A stretch of DNA of 64,000 nt, taken from an uncultured Pelagibacteraceae bacterium (GTDB lineage Bacteria; Pseudomonadota; Alphaproteobacteria; Pelagibacterales; Pelagibacteraceae). The stretch covers positions 1-64,000 of the forward strand of contig CACCGT010000004.1 of assembly GCA_902545635.1 (NCBI GenBank), given 5' to 3'. Of the stretch, positions 45,599-55,901 are shown piece after piece. The notes beneath the pieces are model-generated. The model made no database searches and was not told the origin of the DNA. It saw nothing but the letters and a program-made list of their open reading frames with translations. The position numbers and the translations under genes were made by a program. Every line of letters starts with the position of its first letter. Positions within the stretch are counted from its first letter, which is position 1.

Positions 45599-47512
45599 AT
45601 GGAATACCTAATTTTGTTTCTCCCTTTAATAGGATCAGTAATTAGTGGTTTTTTTGGAGAGAAAATAGGGGACAAAAATTCTCAAATTTTGACTAGTACG
45701 TTTGTGAGTATTTCGGCATTACTCTCTTTATTTGTTTTGTATAAAGTAATTAGTTCAGATTATTCAAACAATCTCGTAATAGCTACTTGGATCAACTCAG
45801 GTACATTAAATGTAAATTGGTCAATAAAAGTTGACTCCTTATCAGCAATTATGTTTGTTGTAGTAAATCTTGTTTCAGCTTTAGTTCATATTTATTCAAT
45901 TGGTTACATGTCACACGATCCTCATAAAAGTAGATTCATGGCATATTTATCATTGTTTACTTTCGCAATGTTAACCTTAGTAAGTTCAGATAACTTTATT
46001 CAACTATTTTTTGGGTGGGAAGGTGTAGGTTTATGCTCATATTTTTTAATTGGATTTTGGTTTAAAAAAGAGAGTGCAAACAAAGCTGCAATAAAAGCCT
46101 TTGTTGTTAATAGAGTTGGTGACTTTGGTTTAGCTCTTGGAATTTTCCTGATTTTTTATATTTTTGGTACAGTCAATTATGATGAGGTTTTTGATCAAAT
46201 CCCAAATGTTTTAGATAAAGAAATTAATTTTATTGGCATTAGTATAGAAATTATTGATTTGATTTGTTTGCTACTATTAATTGGAGCCATGGGTAAATCA
46301 GCTCAATTTTTATTACATACCTGGTTGCCTGATGCTATGGAAGGCCCAACGCCAGTATCTGCCTTAATTCATGCCGCAACAATGGTAACTGCTGGAGTAT
46401 TTCTGATTGTTAGATGCTCACCTATATATGAATATTCTCAATTAGCTCTAACTGTTATAACCATAATTGGAATGACAACTGCTTTCTTTGCAGCAACTGT
46501 TGCACTTGTTCAAAATGATATAAAAAAAATTATTGCTTATTCTACCTGTAGTCAATTGGGATATATGTTTTTTGCTGCTGGAGTAGGAGCTTACAATGTT
46601 GCAATGTTTCATCTATTTACACATGCTTTTTTTAAAGCTTTGCTATTTTTAGGAGCTGGTGCTGTAATTCATTCATTTCATGAAGAACAAGACATAAATA
46701 AAATGGGTGGAGTTATAAAGAAACTTCCATACACATATATATTAATGCTTATAGGAACTCTTGCTTTAACAGGTTTTCCTTTTTTATCAGGTTTCTATTC
46801 TAAAGATGCAATAATAGAATTTGCATACCTAAGAGGAAATGGAGTTGGAATACTTGCAGCCTTTGTGGGTATTTTTACAGCTTTATTAACATCAATTTAC
46901 TCTTGGAGACTTATTTTTAAAACATTCCATGGTAATTTTAATAATAAAGAACTTAGTGTTGATAAAATACACGAGTCTCCTTTAGTTATGATTGCTCCTT
47001 TAATTTTTTTAGCAGTAGGAGCTATATTTGCAGGCATTATATTTAAAGATTTATTTATAGGACATGAAACAGCATATGAATTTTGGGGTAAATCTATTAA
47101 ATTTTTAGAACCACTCAGCACAGATCATCCACCAACATGGTTTTTGTTTTTAACACCTATACTTGTTACTGCTGCAATTCCATTCTCATATTATTTATAT
47201 CTAAAAAATAAAAACATAGTTATAGGATTGAAAGAAATGAATGAACCAATTTATCAATTTTTAATTAAGAAATGGTACTTTGATGAAATATATGATTACT
47301 TATTTGTCAATCCTTCAAAAAGAATTGGAAAGTTTTTATGGAAAAAAGTTGATGGATCGATAATAGATAAATTTGGTCCTGATGGGGTTTCAAGAGTAAT
47401 TAAAAATTTATCAATTAAAGCAGTCAAATTTCAATCTGGATTTATTTATCAATATGCATTTGTTATGTTGATTGGATTTTCAGTTTTACTAACAATACTG
47501 ATATTAAACTGA
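45599..47512 (+). CDS. nuoL: NADH-quinone oxidoreductase subunit L
   Basis: 637-residue antiporter-like proton-pump subunit with about sixteen helices and the long lateral helix at the C-terminus. Landmarks: FFGWEGVGLCSYFLIGFW (Glu near residue 140), GAMGKSAQFLLHTWLPDAMEGPTPVSALIHAATMVTAG near residue 235 and LFTHAFFKALLFLGAG near residue 340. Length fits the family. Confidence 0.97.
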   Translation: MEYLILFLPLIGSVISGFFGEKIGDKNSQILTSTFVSISALLSLFVLYKVISSDYSNNLVIATWINSGTLNVNWSIKVDSLSAIMFVVVNLVSALVHIYSIGYMSHDPHKSRFMAYLSLFTFAMLTLVSSDNFIQLFFGWEGVGLCSYFLIGFWFKKESANKAAIKAFVVNRVGDFGLALGIFLIFYIFGTVNYDEVFDQIPNVLDKEINFIGISIEIIDLICLLLLIGAMGKSAQFLLHTWLPDAMEGPTPVSALIHAATMVTAGVFLIVRCSPIYEYSQLALTVITIIGMTTAFFAATVALVQNDIKKIIAYSTCSQLGYMFFAAGVGAYNVAMFHLFTHAFFKALLFLGAGAVIHSFHEEQDINKMGGVIKKLPYTYILMLIGTLALTGFPFLSGFYSKDAIIEFAYLRGNGVGILAAFVGIFTALLTSIYSWRLIFKTFHGNFNNKELSVDKIHESPLVMIAPLIFLAVGAIFAGIIFKDLFIGHETAYEFWGKSIKFLEPLSTDHPPTWFLFLTPILVTAAIPFSYYLYLKNKNIVIGLKEMNEPIYQFLIKKWYFDEIYDYLFVNPSKRIGKFLWKKVDGSIIDKFGPDGVSRVIKNLSIKAVKFQSGFIYQYAFVMLIGFSVLLTILILN

Positions 47513-49008
47513 TGAACTTTCCAATTTTATCTTCTTTAATTTTGCTACCTACAATAGGTGCTTTATTTATATTATTCACAAAATCATCAAGTGAAAAATA
47601 TCAAAGTTCCAAATATGTAGCTTTATTTATTTCTTTAGCAAATTTTTTACTATCTTTATATCTTTGGTATATTTTTGATAAAAATTCAGTAGACTTTCAG
47701 TTTGTAGAAAATAGAGAATGGTTATCAGGATTTATAAATTATAAAGTTGGAATAGATGGTATTTCAATTTTATTTGTAATATTAACAACTTTTATAACTC
47801 CAATTTGCATTATTTCAGTTAATGCTACAATTACAAATAGACTTAAGGATTTCTTAATTGCCATATTAATAATGGAAACATTTATGATTGGTGTTTTCTG
47901 CTCACTTGATCTAGTAGTATTTTATTTATTTTTTGAGGCAGGTCTTATACCAATGTTTTTAATAATTGGTATTTGGGGTGGAGAAAGAAGAGTCTACTCA
48001 GCTTTTAAATTTTTTCTCTATACTTTATTAGGATCAGTTCTTATGTTGGTTGCTATTATTGCAATTTATTGGATAACAGGAACCACAGATGTTGAAAAAC
48101 TTTATGAACTTGGTATTCAGGTTGAATACCAAAATTTATTATGGCTAGCATTTTTCAGCTCTTTCGCAGTAAAAACCCCTATGTGGCCAGTGCATACTTG
48201 GTTGCCTGATGCTCATGTAGAAGCACCAACTGTTGGTTCTGTGTTGCTAGCAGCAATATTGCTTAAAATGGCTGGATATGGGTTTATTAGATTTTCGCTA
48301 GGATTATTTCCTATAGCTTCTGAAAATTTCACAATGTTAGTTTATATCTTAAGTTTAATTGCAATTATTTACACTTCTCTTGTTGCTTTGATGCAGGAAG
48401 ACATGAAAAAACTCATAGCGTACTCCTCAGTTGCACATATGGGATTTGTAACACTGGGTATTTTTACAATGACCCAACAGGGTATTGAAGGAAGCATTTT
48501 CCAAATGATTAGTCATGGACTTGTATCTGCTGCACTTTTCTTAAGTGTTGGAGTTGTTTATGAAAGGCACCATACAAGACTAATAAATAAATATGGTGGT
48601 TTAGTCTCCATAATGCCAAGATATGCAATAGTTTTTATGGTATTCACACTAGGAGCTTTAGGACTACCTGGAACAACAGGTTTTATAGGAGAATTTTTGA
48701 TTTTAATGGGTGCATTTGAGAAAAATATCCTAGTAGCGATGATTGCAAGTCTGGGAGTAATCTTAGGGGCAGCATATATGCTGTGGCTATTTAAAAGAGT
48801 TGTTTTCGGAGAAATGAATAATCAAGAGCTTAAAAGTATGAAAGATTTAAAAACTTTTGAAATTATCACTTTATCAGCTTTAGTAATACCAATTTTATTT
48901 TTTGGTTTTTATCCAGAGCCTTTAATGAATTCAATTGAAGCATCTGTCGAGAATACTTTAGAGATGTATAATTTTGACTTAATTAACAACCTTGCATCAA
49001 AAGACTAA
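47512..49008 (+). CDS. nuoM: NADH-quinone oxidoreductase subunit M
   Basis: 498-residue antiporter-like proton-pump subunit, about fourteen helices. Landmarks are YLFFEAGLIPMFLIIGIWGG (essential Glu near residue 144), VKTPMWPVHTWLPDAHVEAPTVGSVLLA near residue 225 and KKLIAYSSVAHMGFV near residue 300. Its first base overlaps the nuoL stop. Confidence 0.97.
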   Translation: MNFPILSSLILLPTIGALFILFTKSSSEKYQSSKYVALFISLANFLLSLYLWYIFDKNSVDFQFVENREWLSGFINYKVGIDGISILFVILTTFITPICIISVNATITNRLKDFLIAILIMETFMIGVFCSLDLVVFYLFFEAGLIPMFLIIGIWGGERRVYSAFKFFLYTLLGSVLMLVAIIAIYWITGTTDVEKLYELGIQVEYQNLLWLAFFSSFAVKTPMWPVHTWLPDAHVEAPTVGSVLLAAILLKMAGYGFIRFSLGLFPIASENFTMLVYILSLIAIIYTSLVALMQEDMKKLIAYSSVAHMGFVTLGIFTMTQQGIEGSIFQMISHGLVSAALFLSVGVVYERHHTRLINKYGGLVSIMPRYAIVFMVFTLGALGLPGTTGFIGEFLILMGAFEKNILVAMIASLGVILGAAYMLWLFKRVVFGEMNNQELKSMKDLKTFEIITLSALVIPILFFGFYPEPLMNSIEASVENTLEMYNFDLINNLASKD

Positions 49009-50423
49009 TGGAAAATATTCAATATATATTACCTGAAATTTTCATATCGCTGTCTATAATGTTATTTTTACTAATTGGCGTCTTTAAAAAAAATAGCACA
49101 ACTTTAATTTATAATTTATCTAATATATCTCTAGTTATTTTATTAGCACTAATAGTAAATCTCAGCTCAATAGATAAAATTTACTTATTCAATAATTCGT
49201 ATTTAATTGACAATTTATCTAATTATATGAAGATTATACTTGTTGGATCTGGAATTTTTGTAATGTTAATTGGATCCAAATATATCCAAGTGATCAATTT
49301 AAATAAAATTGAATATCCAATACTTATTTTAAGTAGCATTTTGGGAATGATGATAATGATAAGTTCAAATGATTTAATAGTTTTTTACATGGGTCTTGAA
49401 CTTCAATCATTAGCTTTGTATGTTCTTGCATCTTTTAATAGAGACAATTTACTTTCTACAGAGTCTGGACTAAAATATTTTGTTCTGAGTGCACTATCAT
49501 CTGGTTTGTTATTGTATGGTTGCTCATTAACATATGGATTTTCTGAAAGTACAAATTTTGACCAAATACTTATAAACTCTATTGAATTTAATTACGGTAC
49601 TACGTTCGGGATTGTCTTTATTTTAGTTGGTCTTGCATTTAAGATATCGGCTGTACCTTTTCATATGTGGGCTCCAGATGTATATCAAGGCTCCCCAACA
49701 TCTGTAACCTTATTCTTTGCTATACTTCCAAAAATAGCTGCACTCTCTGTATTCATTAAGTTTTTGTACACACCATTTGCTAATATGAATGATCAGTGGC
49801 AAACTATTATTGTATTTATTTCAATAGCTTCAATGATATTTGGCGCTGTTGCAGCCATAGGTCAAAAAAATTTAAAAAGGTTAATTGCTTATAGTTCAAT
49901 TAGTCATATGGGATATGCTTTGGCAGGATTAGCAACAATTAGCAACCAAGGAATTCAAAGTTCTATTACTTATATATCTATTTATTTGGTAATGAATTTA
50001 GCCTTTTTTAGCTGTTTATTTATGCTTAAGAGAAATGATAAATACTATGAGAATATAGATGATTTATCTGGACTTTCTAAAAAACATCCAATTTTGTCTT
50101 TTTCATTGTTGATAGTTTTATTTTCTTTAGCAGGAATACCTCCACTTGCAGGTTTTTTTGCTAAATTTTATGTATTTTTAGCTGTTATAGAACAGTCAAT
50201 GTATTTTTTAGCAATTGTTGGATTACTAGCAACCGTCGTAGCAGCTTTTTATTACCTAAGAATTATAAAAATTATATATTTTGATCCAGAAAAAGAGGAA
50301 TATGAAACATCACATAATCTAGGGTTAAAAATTACTTTGGCTATTTCAACAATTTTTATTTTAGCATACTTTATATATCCAAGAAGTATAACAGAAATAG
50401 TATCTAAAATTACTATGATCTAA
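49008..50423 (+). CDS. nuoN: NADH-quinone oxidoreductase subunit N
   Basis: 471-residue third antiporter-like subunit, about fourteen helices. Landmarks: VFYMGLELQSLALYVLAS near residue 125, KISAVPFHMWAPDVYQGSPTSVTLFFA near residue 212 and KRLIAYSSISHMGYALAG near residue 290. It completes the operon in A-to-N order with no inserted genes. Its stop overlaps birA. Confidence 0.97.
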   Translation: MENIQYILPEIFISLSIMLFLLIGVFKKNSTTLIYNLSNISLVILLALIVNLSSIDKIYLFNNSYLIDNLSNYMKIILVGSGIFVMLIGSKYIQVINLNKIEYPILILSSILGMMIMISSNDLIVFYMGLELQSLALYVLASFNRDNLLSTESGLKYFVLSALSSGLLLYGCSLTYGFSESTNFDQILINSIEFNYGTTFGIVFILVGLAFKISAVPFHMWAPDVYQGSPTSVTLFFAILPKIAALSVFIKFLYTPFANMNDQWQTIIVFISIASMIFGAVAAIGQKNLKRLIAYSSISHMGYALAGLATISNQGIQSSITYISIYLVMNLAFFSCLFMLKRNDKYYENIDDLSGLSKKHPILSFSLLIVLFSLAGIPPLAGFFAKFYVFLAVIEQSMYFLAIVGLLATVVAAFYYLRIIKIIYFDPEKEEYETSHNLGLKITLAISTIFILAYFIYPRSITEIVSKITMI

Positions 50424-50947
50424 TGAAATTAAAAAAATATTTATACAAAAAAGTTGAAAGCACTAACAATGTTGCGCTAAGATTAATCAAGCAAGGTAAT
50501 CAAAGAGGAATAATTTTATCAGATCAACAAACAAAGGGTAAAGGACAAAGAAAAAATAATTGGATATCTATAAAAGGTAATTTGTTTTTATCAGTCTTCT
50601 TTGAAATTAGTAAAAAAATATCCTTATCAAAAATAACAAATTTAAATTTAAAAATAATTAAAAAAATAATCTATAAAAAAATAAACACTTTAATTCTAAT
50701 AAAAAAACCTAATGATATATTAATAAATAAAAAAAAGGTCTGTGGAATTTTACAAGAAACAATTTTTAAGCAGAATAGAAAATACTTAATTGTAGGAATT
50801 GGAATTAATGTTTCTAGTAGTCCAATAATTAATAATTATCCAACTACATTTTTGAATTATTATACAAATAAAAAATTAAATAGACTTGAATTATTTAAAG
50901 AAATTAAATTGCTGTATGAAAAAAACTTACACTCATTTGGAGTTTAA
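50423..50947 (+). CDS. birA: Biotin-[acetyl-CoA-carboxylase] ligase, catalytic domain only
   Basis: 174-residue protein, about half the length of E. coli BirA. It contains the biotin/AMP-binding loop as QQTKGKGQRKNNWISIKGNLFLS near residue 37, KKPNDILINKKKVCGILQE near residue 95 (KWPND-like motif) and GIGINV near residue 132. The N-terminal DNA-binding domain and most of the C-terminal domain are absent, so it can attach biotin to carboxylase carrier protein but cannot repress. Coupled to nuoN by a one-base overlap, the usual alphaproteobacterial order. Confidence 0.88.
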   Translation: MKLKKYLYKKVESTNNVALRLIKQGNQRGIILSDQQTKGKGQRKNNWISIKGNLFLSVFFEISKKISLSKITNLNLKIIKKIIYKKINTLILIKKPNDILINKKKVCGILQETIFKQNRKYLIVGIGINVSSSPIINNYPTTFLNYYTNKKLNRLELFKEIKLLYEKNLHSFGV

Positions 50948-50950
50948 TAT

Positions 50951-51691
50951 ATGTATTTAATTGGAGATATTGGAAATACTGCAATTAAAATTTGCTTATT
51001 TAATAACAAATTAAAATTGATCAAAAATATTAAAATTCATAAGAAAAATTTAAACAATAATTTAATCAACAAAAAATTATTATTTTTAAGAAAATATAAT
51101 TCTAAACTTAAAAAAGTACTATTTAGCTCGGTCGTCCCTAACTCTTATAAAATTATAAAAAAAAATATTAAAAAAATTACTAAGTTGGACTGTGTTGAGT
51201 TAAAAAAATGTAATTTAAATAAATTTATAAATATAAAAGTCAATAGAAAACAAATTGGTTCTGATCGTTTAGCTAATGCAATTGCAGTTATTGATAGTAG
51301 GTTTAATTATATTATAGTTGATTTTGGAACGGCTACCAATTTTGATATTGTAATTAAAAAAGATTATATCGGTGGTGTTTTAGCACCTGGTGTAGAACTT
51401 TCTTTGAAAAATTTAATAGATAAAGCCTCTTTAATACCTAAAATAAAGCTAGAAAAAACAGCAAATGTCATTGGTAAAAACACTAAAAGTGCTGTAAGAG
51501 CTGGTTTTTATCATGGTTATACTGGTTTAATTGAAAATATAATTCAACTCATTTTAAAACAAACTAAAAAGAAGTTTAAAATTATACTTACAGGTGGATT
51601 TGCACACTTATTTAAATCATCAATTAAAGGCATTAAAACAGTTGATAAAAATTTAACAATTAAAGGAATCTTAAAAGTTGCTATAAATTAA
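50951..51691 (+). CDS. coaX: Type III pantothenate kinase
   Basis: 246-residue ASKHA-fold kinase for the first step of coenzyme A synthesis. Motifs: LIGDIGNTAIKICLF at residue 3 (phosphate 1), QIGSDRLANAIAVIDS near residue 104 (pantothenate site), VDFGTATNFDIV near residue 122 and GGVLAPGVELSLKNL near residue 140. Very Lys/Ile/Asn rich. Between birA and rnj, as in other alphaproteobacteria. Confidence 0.92.
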   Translation: MYLIGDIGNTAIKICLFNNKLKLIKNIKIHKKNLNNNLINKKLLFLRKYNSKLKKVLFSSVVPNSYKIIKKNIKKITKLDCVELKKCNLNKFINIKVNRKQIGSDRLANAIAVIDSRFNYIIVDFGTATNFDIVIKKDYIGGVLAPGVELSLKNLIDKASLIPKIKLEKTANVIGKNTKSAVRAGFYHGYTGLIENIIQLILKQTKKKFKIILTGGFAHLFKSSIKGIKTVDKNLTIKGILKVAIN

Positions 51692-51697
51692 AAAAAT

Positions 51698-53356
51698 ATG
51701 AAAGATGAATTATTGTTTTGTCCCCTAGGAGGATCTGGTGAAATAGGAATGAATATGAACCTGTTTGCTTATGGCAAGCCAGACAATCAAAAATGGATTA
51801 TCGTCGATGTTGGTGTAACATTTGCAGATGATACAGTACCTGGTGTTGATATCATATATCCAGATCCAGGATTTATTATCGATAAAAAAGATGATTTGCT
51901 AGGTATAGTTCTAACCCATGCCCATGAAGATCATATCGGAGCTATTGCTCATGTTTGGCCAAAATTAAAATGTAAAATTTATGCCACACCATTTACTTCA
52001 GTATTGATTACTGAAAAATTCAAAGAAAAAAAAATTGATATAACAGATTATTTAAAAATAGTAGAACTTAATAGTACAATAAATCTAGATCCCTTTAAAA
52101 TAGAGTTTGTTACACTTACTCATTCAATATTAGAACCTAATGGTCTTAGAATACAAACACCGGCTGGAAATATATTACATACTGGAGATTGGAAATGTGA
52201 TCCGGATCCTTTAATAGGTGGAAACATAAACTCTGAAAGATTAAAAGAAATAGGTAACGAGGGTGTATTAGCTATGATCTGCGACTCAACAAACGTATTT
52301 AGTGCAGGTAGAGCAGGTTCAGAGCTTGATGTTCGTAATAATTTACTTAAAGTTTTTCAAAGATTAAAAAAAAGAATAATTGTTACTTCTTTTGCTTCTA
52401 ATGTAGCTAGAATGGAGTCAGTTTTTTATTGTGCAGAAAAAACTGGTAGACATATATCTCTAGTTGGCAGATCAATGCATAGAATCTTTAAAGCAGCAAG
52501 ACAATGTGGTTATCTAAAAAATGTAATTGATCCAATAGACTCTAGAGATGCAAAAAATATATCTAGAGAAAAAATTGTCTATTTATGTACTGGAAGTCAA
52601 GGAGAACCAATGGGCGCGATGAATAGAATAGTTAAATATACACATCCAGACGTTTTTATAGAAAGAAATGATGCTGTAATTTTTTCTTCAAAAATCATTC
52701 CAGGAAATGAAAAAAAATTATACAAACTCCATAACAACTTGGTAAAAGAGGGAATAGAGGTTATATCTGAAGATAATGAGTATATTCATGTTTCTGGTCA
52801 TCCTAATAGGGAAGACTTAAAAGATATGTATAATTGGGTTAAGCCAAAAGCAGTAATACCTGTACACGGAGAGCATAGACACATGATCGAGCACATAGAA
52901 TTTGCTAAAGAAATGCAAGTAAAATATCCAGTTCAAGTAGAGAATGGAGATATTGTTAAGTTATATCCTGGAGAAAAACCAGAGGTCTATGACAAAGCAC
53001 CAAGTGGAAGAGTTTATTTAGATGGTAATGTTCCAGTAGAAGAAGACTCTAAATCAATAAAAGAAAGAAGAAATATTTCATCAAATGGGTTTTTAGAGGC
53101 TACAATTATGATATCACCAAAAGGTAACATTCATAATAAACCTTTAGTAACTTTTAAAGGTTTACCAGTATATGAGAATGATGAGTTTATTTATGGATTA
53201 GAAGAAGAAATAGAAAAAACTCTTAAAACATTTTCTTTAAACAACTCAAAACAACAAGATAATCTCATAGATGCTCTTAAAATAACTTGTCGTAAATTTT
53301 CAAAAGAAAAAACTGGGAAAAAACCACTAACAAATATAAACTTGGTAAGAATTTAA
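51698..53356 (+). CDS. rnj: Ribonuclease J
   Basis: 552-residue metallo-beta-lactamase/beta-CASP ribonuclease. Zinc ligands in LTHAHEDHIGAIAH near residue 75 (HxHxDH) and HTGDWKCDPDP near residue 165; beta-CASP region CTGSQGEPMGAM near residue 298; VIPVHGEHRHM near residue 390. It performs 5' exonucleolytic and endonucleolytic RNA decay and processing. In alphaproteobacteria RNase J coexists with RNase E. Confidence 0.93.
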   Translation: MKDELLFCPLGGSGEIGMNMNLFAYGKPDNQKWIIVDVGVTFADDTVPGVDIIYPDPGFIIDKKDDLLGIVLTHAHEDHIGAIAHVWPKLKCKIYATPFTSVLITEKFKEKKIDITDYLKIVELNSTINLDPFKIEFVTLTHSILEPNGLRIQTPAGNILHTGDWKCDPDPLIGGNINSERLKEIGNEGVLAMICDSTNVFSAGRAGSELDVRNNLLKVFQRLKKRIIVTSFASNVARMESVFYCAEKTGRHISLVGRSMHRIFKAARQCGYLKNVIDPIDSRDAKNISREKIVYLCTGSQGEPMGAMNRIVKYTHPDVFIERNDAVIFSSKIIPGNEKKLYKLHNNLVKEGIEVISEDNEYIHVSGHPNREDLKDMYNWVKPKAVIPVHGEHRHMIEHIEFAKEMQVKYPVQVENGDIVKLYPGEKPEVYDKAPSGRVYLDGNVPVEEDSKSIKERRNISSNGFLEATIMISPKGNIHNKPLVTFKGLPVYENDEFIYGLEEEIEKTLKTFSLNNSKQQDNLIDALKITCRKFSKEKTGKKPLTNINLVRI

Positions 53357-53364
53357 ATAATAAA

Positions 53365-54693
53365 ATGTATTTTTCAAAATCATTTGTGCCGACTCTTAAG
53401 AATAATCCTACAGAGGCTAAAATTAAATCTCATCAGCTTATGCTAAGAGTTGGAATGATTAAGCAATCATCAGCAGGTATTTATTCATGGTTACCCCTCG
53501 GTTTTAAAGTTATGAAAAAAATAGAGCAAATTGTAAGAGAAGAGCAGGACAGAATTGGTGTACAAGAGATTTTAATGCCAACAATACAATCATCAGAAAT
53601 CTGGAAGGAAAGTGGAAGATATGACGATTATGGTGAAGAAATGTTGCGTATTAAAGATCGTCAAGATAGAGAAATGTTATATGGGCCAACTAATGAAGAA
53701 TTAGTGACAGAGATTTTTAGATCAAGTATTAAATCATATAAATCTCTTCCTCAATTATTATACCATATTCAATGGAAATTTAGAGACGAATTAAGACCAA
53801 GGTTTGGAATTATGAGATGTAGGGAGTTTTATATGAAAGATGCTTACTCTTTTGATTTAAACGATGATGAAGCTCTCTTTTCTTATAATAAATTTTTCCT
53901 TTCATATTTAAGAACTTTTAAAAGATTAAATTTGTCAGCAATTCCTATGGCAGCAGATACTGGACCTATTGGTGGAAATCTTTCCCATGAATTTATAATT
54001 CTTGCTGATACTGGGGAAAGCAAAATTTATACAGATAAGCGTATATTTGATGTGAATAGTTCATCTACTTTATTGGAAAAAAACTCGCTTACTGATTTAA
54101 GACAGCAATATGAAAAATTTTATTCTGTTACAGATGAGAAGTTTGACCAGAAAGAATTTGAAAAAGTAGTACCGGAAGAATTTAGAGTAAACACAAAAGG
54201 AATAGAGGTAGGTCATATATTCTATTTCGGAGATAAATATTCAAAACCAATGAATGCAGCAGTAGATTTTAATGGTAAAAAAGAATTTGTTAAAATGGGA
54301 TCTTATGGAATAGGTGTATCAAGATTGGTAGGTGCCATAATTGAGGCAAAATACAACGATAAAGATGAAATAATGAAATGGCCATTATCAGTTTCTCCTT
54401 ATCATTGTGCAATAATTCCACTGATTAAAAAAAATGACACAACAAACTTGGAAAAATCAAATAAAATATTTGAATATTTAAAGTCTAAAAATATAGATGC
54501 TATCATTGATGATACCGAAGAAAATATTTCTGCAAAAATAAAGAAATTTAATTTAATTGGTATCCCATATCAGTTAGTTTTAGGAAATAAAACTGACGGA
54601 GACTTACTTGAGTTTAAAGAAATTAATGGAGAAACTCAAAAATTAAGTATCGAGGAAATTGCGTCACAAATTTTAAAAGCTAAATTAAATTGA
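53365..54693 (+). CDS. proS: Prolyl-tRNA synthetase (short, alphaproteobacterial form)
   Basis: 442-residue class II synthetase without the 180-residue editing insertion of E. coli ProRS, as usual in alphaproteobacteria. Motif 1 region: GIYSWLPLGFKVMKKIEQIVREE; motif 2: QWKFRDELRPRFGIMRCREFYMKDAYSFD near residue 135; motif 3: KMGSYGIGVSRLVGAIIEA near residue 310. C-terminal anticodon-binding domain 350-442. Its stop TGA overlaps the TTG start of lolC. Confidence 0.95.
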   Translation: MYFSKSFVPTLKNNPTEAKIKSHQLMLRVGMIKQSSAGIYSWLPLGFKVMKKIEQIVREEQDRIGVQEILMPTIQSSEIWKESGRYDDYGEEMLRIKDRQDREMLYGPTNEELVTEIFRSSIKSYKSLPQLLYHIQWKFRDELRPRFGIMRCREFYMKDAYSFDLNDDEALFSYNKFFLSYLRTFKRLNLSAIPMAADTGPIGGNLSHEFIILADTGESKIYTDKRIFDVNSSSTLLEKNSLTDLRQQYEKFYSVTDEKFDQKEFEKVVPEEFRVNTKGIEVGHIFYFGDKYSKPMNAAVDFNGKKEFVKMGSYGIGVSRLVGAIIEAKYNDKDEIMKWPLSVSPYHCAIIPLIKKNDTTNLEKSNKIFEYLKSKNIDAIIDDTEENISAKIKKFNLIGIPYQLVLGNKTDGDLLEFKEINGETQKLSIEEIASQILKAKLN

Positions 54694-55901
54694 TCTCACA
54701 GTTAGAAAAAGAAGTCACATTTAGATTTTTAAAGACTAGAAAAAATGATGGTTTTTTAAATATCATCTCAATCTTTTCTTTTATTGGTATTTCATTAGGG
54801 GTTGCAGTTCTAATCATTGTAATGTCAGTAATGAATGGTTTTAGAACCGAATTAATAGCTAAAATTGTAGGCTTTAATGCTCATGCGGTAGTTCAACAAG
54901 AAAATAAACCACTGAAAAATATTCAAGAATTGGATTTGGCAAAAAATATAGTTTCAAGTGATGGAGAAGCAGTAATAATGAATAAAAATATTACAAAGGG
55001 TGTCTTCTTAAAAGGATATTTAGAAAATGATTTTAGAAATCTTGAAATAGCCAAAAATAAGGAATTTTCTGGATCTCAAAACTTAAATAATAATAATATT
55101 TCGATTGGTAAAGAATTGAGTTTTAATTTAAATGTTGATATTGGTGATACTATCACAGTAATGTCTCCTGCGGGAATACAAACGTTAGTAGGTACATTGC
55201 CGAAACAAGAAAACTTTAAAATAGTATCAATTTTCGACAGTGGTTTGTCAGACTATAATGAAAATATTGCATATATAAATTTAGAAACACTTGAGAGTTT
55301 TTTTAATAAGAATAAAGAAGATAGATTCTTAGAATTTTATTTTAAAGATCCAAAAAATATAGAAATTCATAAAAAAAATTTAAAAACTCAGTTTCCAGAT
55401 TCACTTGTTTATACTTGGTCAGATATGAATAAATCATTATTTTCAGCTTTGAAAGTTGAAAGAAATGTAATGTTTATAATTCTTTCTTTGATAATTATTG
55501 TTGCAGCATTTAATATAATATCTGGACTTACAATTTTAGTTAAAAATAAAACAAGAGATATAGGCATCCTAAAATCTATTGGGGTATCAAGTAAATCTAT
55601 AAAAAAAATCTTCTTTTTAGTGGGTTTTTTTATAGGAACATCAGCGACATTATTTGGAGTAGTTGTTGGCACACTTTTTTCTATTTATATAGAAAACATT
55701 AGACAATTTATCTCAAATGTATTTGGTATTTCTCTTTTCCCAGAAGATATTTATATTTTAAATTCTATGCCTTCTGAAATAAATTTAAATTCAATAATAA
55801 TAATCTCTCTTTGTTCAATAATTGCAACAATTTTAGTATCTATATACCCAGCTTCAAAAGCATCTTCTTTAGATACAGTTAAAACTCTAAAATATGAATA
55901 A
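54690..55901 (+). CDS. lolC: Lipoprotein-releasing ABC transporter permease LolC/E
   Basis: 403-residue inner-membrane protein that extracts lipoproteins for LolA. N-terminal helix at about 22-45 (IISIFSFIGISLGVAVLIIVMSVMNGFRTEL), a periplasmic domain (45-265), then three C-terminal helices with the conserved KNKTRDIGILKSIGVSSKSI near residue 287. The start is TTG 54690 overlapping the proS stop, chosen because no ATG precedes the conserved VTFRFLKTRK. A single LolC/E-type gene implies a homodimer. Confidence 0.9.
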   Translation: MISQLEKEVTFRFLKTRKNDGFLNIISIFSFIGISLGVAVLIIVMSVMNGFRTELIAKIVGFNAHAVVQQENKPLKNIQELDLAKNIVSSDGEAVIMNKNITKGVFLKGYLENDFRNLEIAKNKEFSGSQNLNNNNISIGKELSFNLNVDIGDTITVMSPAGIQTLVGTLPKQENFKIVSIFDSGLSDYNENIAYINLETLESFFNKNKEDRFLEFYFKDPKNIEIHKKNLKTQFPDSLVYTWSDMNKSLFSALKVERNVMFIILSLIIIVAAFNIISGLTILVKNKTRDIGILKSIGVSSKSIKKIFFLVGFFIGTSATLFGVVVGTLFSIYIENIRQFISNVFGISLFPEDIYILNSMPSEINLNSIIIISLCSIIATILVSIYPASKASSLDTVKTLKYE

